DNA from: a virus
Strand: one strand, 5' to 3'
DNA: 64,000 nucleotides
IMG/VR virus record: IMGVR_UViG_3300042887_002430
Location: 28,483-92,482 of that record
Shown: positions 58,460 through 64,000 of the stretch, piece after piece
How positions within the stretch are numbered: position 1 is the stretch's first letter
How the letters are laid out: each line of letters begins with the position of its first letter
Program-made: the position numbers and the translations under genes
Notes under the pieces: model-generated
What the model saw: the letters and a program-made list of their open reading frames with translations, nothing else
Database searches by the model: none
Told to the model about the DNA's origin: nothing

Positions 58460-60588
58460 GGAATTGCTTTAATTGCGTCAATAATTAATGATGCATCAGT
58501 AATAGGTGTGGATACACTACCACCAGTTGTAGTAACCATATCAAAATATGCTTTCGCACCAGCAGTAGCACCGGTATTAGCAATCATTTCTGTAGTAGTT
58601 AGCATGGACATACGGATATTTTTGTCATAATATTTAGTCGCCAATGCATTTACTGCTGTTGTATCGGCAGCCTCATTTGAATCAGTTGTTCCACTAGGTG
58701 GAGCATCTGTAATTAATATGACTGTTTTGGCAACATTGTCTCTCCAAGTACCAGCAAAATTATTATAGGTTTTATCTAAGGCTATGTCACCAGGTTCTGG
58801 TGTGGTACAACCAAAACCAAGAAGGAATGTATTTGTATTAATTTTATTAAGTTGTGTTATAAAAGATGATTTATTATTTGATTGCATCATTTCCATAGCA
58901 GTAATCATTTGTACTCTACCACCTTGTGATGAACTGCTATTATTAAATTTTTGGGAGGCTGGTAATGATTTATAATCGGTACTGCTTAGATATCGTTCGA
59001 GTTTACCATATGAAAAAGTAGTAGTTTCGTCAAATAGTACCAAACCTAATCTATAATTAGTATTAGATTTACTGGAAATGGTATCCACAATATTAGAGAT
59101 AGTAGATTTCACCGATTCAATACTAGGACCCATACTTGATGTAAAATCTACCACGAAAACAACGTCCATCCCATCTTTTGCTAAAGATGGATTTCCTGGG
59201 GTTTCTGGTAATGATGCTTGTGTAGTTGTCGTAGTAGGCTCTGCAGTCGTAGTCGTAGTCGTAGTAGGCTCTTCAGTCGTAGTCGTAGTAGGCTCTTCAG
59301 TAGTGGTAGTAGTTGGAGCTTCAGTAGTAGTGGTATGCCCAAATAATGTAGTGGTAGTAGTTGGAGCTGAAGTAGTAGTCGTTGTGGTACCATTTACAGT
59401 AGTCGTAGTAGTTGGAGTTGAAGTAGTAGTCGGTGTGGTACCATTTACAGTAGTCGTAGACGTTACTGCTGTAGTAGTTGTTGATACTTCTGGTGGGGTT
59501 GTTGTTACTGGCGTAGTGGTATCACCACAACATACGGTTTGAACAGTCGCCACTACTGGATTAACTTTACTAGATAATGCCGCATCTGCATTAATATCAG
59601 CAATAGATGAAATATCTCTTGATACTGATACTAATGGTTGAGTAAATCCAAAAATCATACCATCTACTTTTACTGAACTTCCGGTCTTACGTTTAATAGT
59701 AACAGACTGACCATTTGCAATACTCGCATATACTGGAACATTAACATCTACTGATTTACATACTACCGTCATATCATAACCACTCGTCATATTTGATGAA
59801 GTGATAAATGTTACCGGTAACGGTATAGTTAATGAAGTATTTGTTAATAATGCACTAAAATATATAGCAGTGAAAGAATCAGTAGTATCCGGTTGTCTAT
59901 AATCATCTAATCGACCAGTAACATTATATGTTGTTACTACAAAATTATAGTCGGCAGCAATAACTGGATTGTTAGTAACATTCAAAACCCCTAATTCATT
60001 AACATATCCTACGGTAACAGCCTTTCTACTGTCATCTTTACGATATGGGGTTTTAAGTCTTAAAGCCCCTGTCATAGTTGCTGTTTCAGCAGCTATTGGT
60101 AAATATTTTATTGTACTTTTTTCTCTAAAAATCTCATCAACATAGGCTTTAGTGACAGCCTCATTTGAAATATCAAATGCAGTTTTTATAGTCGATACAC
60201 TAATTGGGGTATCATTTCCTGATAATGGAATATAATCATTTAATACCTCAGGTAATATGTTAGTACCATGTGGACCTTTAGAAGTTTCATCTAAATACAC
60301 TACATCTAAATAATCAGTATTAGGTACTAAATTAATCTCAGACCAACCATTCTTTTTATATACTGATATTTTTTTTGTAATATAGTTATAATATGTTTGT
60401 CCTAATATTGGATTAGTTGGTGCAGAAGCACTACAAAAATTATCAGTTAATCTGATTAAATTTGTTAATAATGCTTGCCCATAATTGGTAGAATCATTAC
60501 CATGTAATACCAACGATGATTCGTTATTCGTAGAACGATATGGGATATTAAACGATTTTCCCGAAACAGTTATATTATAATCTCTCAT
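58456..60588 (-). CDS. Tail fibre with von Willebrand A-type tip, 710 aa
   Basis: The N-terminal part is the shared array domain in a diverged form (NNESSLVLHGNDSTNYGQAL, LIRLTDNFCSASAPTNPILG, QTYYN). A Thr-rich linker follows at about residues 365-465. The C-terminal 240 residues are a von Willebrand factor A domain: DVVFVVDFTSSMG carries the metal-ion site as DxTxS, and VILITDAPP supplies its last Asp. VWA domains bind proteins through a metal ion, so this tip may bind a host surface protein. A VWA tip on a phage fibre is uncommon in my knowledge. Confidence 0.75.
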   Translation of the reverse strand: MRDYNITVSGKSFNIPYRSTNNESSLVLHGNDSTNYGQALLTNLIRLTDNFCSASAPTNPILGQTYYNYITKKISVYKKNGWSEINLVPNTDYLDVVYLDETSKGPHGTNILPEVLNDYIPLSGNDTPISVSTIKTAFDISNEAVTKAYVDEIFREKSTIKYLPIAAETATMTGALRLKTPYRKDDSRKAVTVGYVNELGVLNVTNNPVIAADYNFVVTTYNVTGRLDDYRQPDTTDSFTAIYFSALLTNTSLTIPLPVTFITSSNMTSGYDMTVVCKSVDVNVPVYASIANGQSVTIKRKTGSSVKVDGMIFGFTQPLVSVSRDISSIADINADAALSSKVNPVVATVQTVCCGDTTTPVTTTPPEVSTTTTAVTSTTTVNGTTPTTTSTPTTTTTVNGTTTTTTSAPTTTTTLFGHTTTTEAPTTTTTEEPTTTTTEEPTTTTTTTAEPTTTTTQASLPETPGNPSLAKDGMDVVFVVDFTSSMGPSIESVKSTISNIVDTISSKSNTNYRLGLVLFDETTTFSYGKLERYLSSTDYKSLPASQKFNNSSSSQGGRVQMITAMEMMQSNNKSSFITQLNKINTNTFLLGFGCTTPEPGDIALDKTYNNFAGTWRDNVAKTVILITDAPPSGTTDSNEAADTTAVNALATKYYDKNIRMSMLTTTEMIANTGATAGAKAYFDMVTTTGGSVSTPITDASLIIDAIKAIP
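59215..59520 (-). repeat. Thr-rich coding repeat (linker of the VWA fibre)
   Basis: TTTTTEEP/TTTTSAP-type units with an exact short duplication (coding for TTVNGT twice). Related to, but shorter than, the linker at 55036-55715. Confidence 0.75.
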
Positions 60589-61478
60589 TCCATAAATCCA
60601 ATAATAATGTAATGCACAGTTATATCCTTTGTGGTACTATTATGTTTAAGGATATCTAAGGTTAATAAATCACCTACTGATTTTACTTTTGCCGAAACCG
60701 TACATCCATAATCTTCACCAATGATAGTGACGTGACAACTGGTTGCATGTATTTTACCATATCCGGTAATATCAATTGATTTAATATAATTTTGTGATGC
60801 TATAGACGTTTCACCAAAAATATGATTCAGTTTGAGAGGCATTATCTTAACAATATTCATACCCTCAGCAGAATTAACAGCTTTTGAAATTATTACCTGC
60901 GGTATGGTAGCATCCGCATAGCCTTTAGTGGCTGCTTGCGTTGGAGCAATAAGGTCTGCTGACAAATATATCGGACCATCGGCAATGGTAGGATTCCCCG
61001 ATAATCGTATATAATCATCTTTTTCTATCGGTGCTTTACTATCTACATATTTTTTGGTAACAGCACTAGATTCACTATCGGTTTCTAAAGTATCTTTTAA
61101 TAATAATGACCCCATCATTGATGGGGTACCTTTATTTGGTAAATATTGGGTTAATTCTGATTTTAAGGTTGTGAACAATATTACATTATCTGGTAATACT
61201 GGTGGTTTAGTATATCCTAATTCTACATAGGTATCAGACCCAGTATTAACCTTTAACTTATCCTTACCACTATCAAACCACAACTGTCCCTGAACACCAT
61301 TTAACGGTTGGTTAATCCCCGAAAAATGTGAGAGTAAAGTTAATAAATTGGTATTAATATCTTTCCCATAATTAATACTGTTTGAACCATATAATGCTAA
61401 AGGTGTCTCAGCATTGACCGAACGGTCTGGTACATTCAATGGTGTGTTATGAGTGTCGGAAAATAATATGTTTGTCAT
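60585..61478 (-). CDS. Fibre-array member without Thr-rich linker, 297 aa
   Basis: The first gene of the array operon. It has the shared N-terminal domain (SVNAETPLALYGSNSINYG, NTNLLTLLSHFSGINQPLNG, VQGQLWFD) and a beta-rich C-terminal domain without linker or lectin motif. It may be the adaptor that joins the fibres to the tail, or a short spike. A perfect late promoter precedes it. Confidence 0.65.
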   Translation of the reverse strand: MTNILFSDTHNTPLNVPDRSVNAETPLALYGSNSINYGKDINTNLLTLLSHFSGINQPLNGVQGQLWFDSGKDKLKVNTGSDTYVELGYTKPPVLPDNVILFTTLKSELTQYLPNKGTPSMMGSLLLKDTLETDSESSAVTKKYVDSKAPIEKDDYIRLSGNPTIADGPIYLSADLIAPTQAATKGYADATIPQVIISKAVNSAEGMNIVKIMPLKLNHIFGETSIASQNYIKSIDITGYGKIHATSCHVTIIGEDYGCTVSAKVKSVGDLLTLDILKHNSTTKDITVHYIIIGFME

Positions 61479-61509
61479 TGTTCATAATATTGTATAGGAA
61501 GACATGACA

Positions 61510-61517
61510 TATTTATA
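61510..61517 (-). promoter_or_regulatory. Late promoter TATAAATA of the fibre array
   Basis: A perfect TATAAATA on the minus strand, 32 bases before the ATG at 61478. The overlapping starts and stops suggest one transcript through at least the three big fibres. Confidence 0.65.
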
Positions 61518-61675
61518 CTTTTCAGAGATAAATATACATTATTTTATAAAGTATTATATTGTTAACTGCCACCCGAAGGGGTGTTTTTTGAACATCCATA
61601 TAATTCGTGGCTTGTAGACGGACCTTTTCAAATCCTTTAACCATAGTATATCTTTATCCTATAATATATTCTATC

Positions 61676-61682
61676 ATAAATA
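61676..61682 (+). promoter_or_regulatory. Late promoter candidate (ATAAATA)
   Basis: CATAAATATTC, 24 bases before the MKL-type gene at 61706. A second ATAAATA is at 61528-61534 in the same direction. The gap 61479-61705 holds these elements and a small CACCCGAAGGGGTG hairpin near 61569. Confidence 0.5.
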
Positions 61683-61705
61683 TTCTATTTGAAATATGGT
61701 TTATC

Positions 61706-62881
61706 ATGAAATTATCAGAAATTCTCCCATTATTAGAAGCTAGGGTTAATCCTATACAGAATCCTAAAGTATCTGCCTATGATGCTCTTTTACCTTATAA
61801 AGATAATCCTAATGTGTTTATACACTTTTCAGATTATAATAAATTAGGATTAAATCCTCTTTCAGAATTTGCAACACCTTTAGGAATTTATGGGTATCCT
61901 TTAAAAGATATTTGGAAAAAATATGATATTGATGAAGTTAAAACTTTTAAATATCTACCTTTTGCCAGTGATAGACAATTTATCATAGTCTATTCTTGGA
62001 ATGGTAAAGGAACATTTATTAATGATATGGAATATCATTATAATACTACCAATTTAAATAATGATATTGAAAAATTAAAGGTTATGTATTCTAAGAAATC
62101 ATCTCATGATTATTATGGTGATTTAGATAAATTATTGAAAAAATATGCTATTAATTATGATAGTTTAGATATTCATAACTTAGAGATAGCTGCTATTATG
62201 ATTGAACCTAATAGAGATTCCCCAAAATATAACCAGATATATTCTGAAATCAACAAGGCTAAGAATAATTTTTATCAATCTACTATTGATATTGATGATG
62301 TTATTGAAAAGGCTATTGAAGATGCCAGAGGATATGAACCTATATCTAAATTTTGGAATATTACACGATGGTTAGCTAATCATGGTGATAATCCGGAGGA
62401 TGATAATATTCATTATCATAGTAAATTAACCATTATTGGTGACTATGACAGTTTAAAAGTTTCTTATGATATGTGTAAGAATTGGAATACCATTTTACGA
62501 AAATTAGGATATGCAGGATTCGCAGACCGTACAGGACAAGGTTTTATTCACGGTAATGAACCTATTCAATGTGTATTACTATCTACCCAATTCTGTAATA
62601 GAATTGATGTTATTCATAATAAGGATTATAAAGAACCTATTAAAAAATCTGAACCACCTAAAGAAGGTAAAGTAATTTATATAGGGGATAATCCATATGA
62701 TTTAAATAATGGATATGCTATTTCAAATTATCTTAAAATAGAGATGAAATATGAAAAACCTATACCCATAACACAACAACAATATGATAAATTAATGAAG
62801 GATACTACATGGAAACCCGTTATCCTAGATTTATTAAAACAATCCGATTATAAATGGATTAATCACCAGGAAGCATCATGA
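61706..62881 (+). CDS. Large MKL-peptide protein, possible toxin-like fold, 391 aa
   Basis: The start at 61706 gives MKLSEILPLLEA, almost the same peptide as in the 15.7-19.5 kb cluster and ending in L-L-E. The body has HFSDYNKLGLNP, FATPLGIYGYPLKDIW and, far later, GFADRTGQGFIHGNEPIQ. Paired H..Y..E motifs of this kind recall ADP-ribosyltransferase-like enzymes but I cannot confirm the fold. It lies outside the cluster, next to the fibres, and overlaps the next MKL-type gene (ATGA). Confidence 0.5.
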   Translation: MKLSEILPLLEARVNPIQNPKVSAYDALLPYKDNPNVFIHFSDYNKLGLNPLSEFATPLGIYGYPLKDIWKKYDIDEVKTFKYLPFASDRQFIIVYSWNGKGTFINDMEYHYNTTNLNNDIEKLKVMYSKKSSHDYYGDLDKLLKKYAINYDSLDIHNLEIAAIMIEPNRDSPKYNQIYSEINKAKNNFYQSTIDIDDVIEKAIEDARGYEPISKFWNITRWLANHGDNPEDDNIHYHSKLTIIGDYDSLKVSYDMCKNWNTILRKLGYAGFADRTGQGFIHGNEPIQCVLLSTQFCNRIDVIHNKDYKEPIKKSEPPKEGKVIYIGDNPYDLNNGYAISNYLKIEMKYEKPIPITQQQYDKLMKDTTWKPVILDLLKQSDYKWINHQEAS

Positions 62882-64000
62882 AACTATTTGAATTATTTGA
62901 GGCTCTGAAGCCTAGTGAATATCGTGCATTCGTTAAAGGATATGCCGGTACTGATAAAGTATTTGAACCAGGATATAAGAAGGCTGATAACAGTTTTAGA
63001 GAAGAATATAAGAAACGATATTCTAATATTTTCGGTGACAAATATAGAATTTTTATACCATTGGTAGAGAAAGATGTATCTATTAAAGATGCTATTGATT
63101 ATGAATTATTGGCTAAAAAAATATCATCTATTAATGTTAGAATAGGTGCTAAAGTATCAGAAGTGGATGGTAAGAAGGTAAAATCCGGTGGTAGAATTAT
63201 TAAAGATTATGAAGGATTAGTAGATAATTATAAAGATATTGAATATACCCTAGTTAAAAATGGTTATAAGATTGTTGATTATATGCAAGGTTTAGCCACT
63301 AAGGATGAAAAGAATAATGTTAATATTGGTAAATTATTAGCACCTTATCCAGAATTGAAACAATTTTATGATTTAGACCCTGTTAGACAATCTGTTACTA
63401 AAAAACAAGAGGTTTGCATATCTCGACATCCTTATGATATTGCAGGTATGACTACGGGTAGAGGATGGTCTAATGAAAGTTGTATGAATATCGATAGTAA
63501 AAATGGTGGGAAATATTTACCAGTGGATGTTAAGGCTGGAACATTAGTAGCCTATTTAATTGATAAAACTTTAAAAGATGCTAATGGTAATCCTGTTGAT
63601 AAGAATGGTAGAAAGGTTGAACCATTAAAGAGTCCTACTGCTAGGGTATTAATTAAACCATTTGTAAAATTAGATAATGGTAAAATGTCTAAAGATGGTG
63701 AAGTAGTATTTGGAGTAGAAGGTAAAATATATGGTGCAGCAGGTGTTACATCATTTGTAGATACTGTTGTAAAATGGGCTGATAATATTAATGCTTCTCA
63801 TGAATTAGAAGGAGCATATGTATTATTTCCAGGATTATATAATGACGACATTGAAGATATTAAACATTATGGTAGAAAGGATATATTGCAAAGTGGTGCA
63901 TTGATGGTTGGTAATGTTCGTGGTAAGAATTTTTTCTTATCACCAAAATCTACTGAAAAAGAATTAAATTGGGATGAAGCTGATAAGTATTGTAAAAATT
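62878..64000 (+). CDS. Large MKL-peptide protein, cut by window end
   Basis: The frame runs from ATG 62878 past the window edge (at least 374 residues). The start is MKLFELFEAL, with L-F-E as a possible protease site. The region ISRHPYDIAGMTTGRGW followed by SNESCMNI and GTLVAYLIDK is a conserved block I associate with hypothetical proteins of large phages. The function is unknown. It is coupled to the upstream gene (ATGA). Confidence 0.55.
   Translation, partial: MKLFELFEALKPSEYRAFVKGYAGTDKVFEPGYKKADNSFREEYKKRYSNIFGDKYRIFIPLVEKDVSIKDAIDYELLAKKISSINVRIGAKVSEVDGKKVKSGGRIIKDYEGLVDNYKDIEYTLVKNGYKIVDYMQGLATKDEKNNVNIGKLLAPYPELKQFYDLDPVRQSVTKKQEVCISRHPYDIAGMTTGRGWSNESCMNIDSKNGGKYLPVDVKAGTLVAYLIDKTLKDANGNPVDKNGRKVEPLKSPTARVLIKPFVKLDNGKMSKDGEVVFGVEGKIYGAAGVTSFVDTVVKWADNINASHELEGAYVLFPGLYNDDIEDIKHYGRKDILQSGALMVGNVRGKNFFLSPKSTEKELNWDEADKYCKN

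Noticed and set aside
55036-59520. CRISPR-like arrays
   Set aside because: The repeats are in-frame coding units of variable length without spacers.
53311-61478. Diversity-generating retroelement acting on the lectin-like tips
   Set aside because: DUF1566 tips resemble DGR targets, but no reverse transcriptase or template repeat is in the window.

Overview
The window is a strongly AT-rich, gene-dense stretch of a lytic, T4-superfamily myovirus genome. Recognisable T4-type genes are: family B DNA polymerase (gp43-like), sliding clamp (gp45-like), recombination nuclease and ATPase (gp47/gp46-like), late sigma factor (gp55-like), primase (gp61-like), RNase H/flap exonuclease, NrdA/NrdB, thymidylate synthase, dihydrofolate reductase, baseplate proteins (gp48/54-like and gp53-like) and small prohead-core-like proteins. 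No integrase, repressor, tRNA, insertion sequence or CRISPR was seen. The host cannot be named from the sequence. A SleB-type lysin with a signal peptide, a phage lipoprotein and sigma70-type promoters suggest a Gram-negative bacterium.

Layout. 1-6345, mostly minus: unknown proteins and a divergent family A-type polymerase with GRxH, DxKNSQ and HDSV motifs, plus a plus-strand nucleotidyltransferase. 6346-6899: a gene-free interval with a 27-bp tandem repeat and a structured leader. 6900-15672, plus: nucleotide metabolism and priming (NrdA with intein, NrdB, primase, degenerate DnaQ-like protein, ThyA, DHFR, lipoprotein). 15669-19546, minus: seven adjacent genes whose products nearly all begin with a short MKLxExxPLxE-like peptide. 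19549-23703, minus: RuvC-like resolvase, gp46, gp47, gp55. 23850-26635, plus: baseplate. 26727-33077, plus: PolB with intein, clamp, exonuclease. 33069-35875: holin-like and lysin genes with small zinc proteins. 36016-40917: prohead-core-like proteins, a dUTPase-fold protein and a W-repeat protein. 40957-50057: a 2771-aa virion protein and its partner. 50087-53278: small genes including a GroES-like co-chaperonin and a DnaE-fragment protein. 53311-61478, minus: an array of four tail-fibre-like paralogues plus one shorter relative, with threonine-rich linkers and different tips. 61706-64000, plus: two more genes with the N-terminal MKL peptide.

Regulation can partly be read from the DNA. Replication and nucleotide genes are preceded by sigma70-type promoters (TTGACA/TATAAT; the one before the DNA polymerase is a perfect consensus with 17-bp spacing). 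Virion, lysis and MKL-peptide genes are preceded by ATAAATA or TATAAATA, the T4 late promoter element read by gp55. Most operons end in GC-rich hairpin terminators.

The most interesting system is the set of proteins sharing an N-terminal peptide that ends in (L/I)-x-E. This resembles the capsid-targeting peptide that T4 gp21 protease removes from the internal proteins and Alt. The tagged proteins include an ADP-ribosyltransferase-like protein, two kinase-fold paralogues, a nucleotidyltransferase, an acetyltransferase-like protein and large unknown proteins. They could be an arsenal packaged in the head and injected with the DNA. Other highlights are mini-inteins at the catalytic motifs of both PolB and NrdA, the second polymerase, a DnaQ-like protein that has lost its catalytic aspartates, and the modular fibre array with C-type-lectin-like and von Willebrand A tips.
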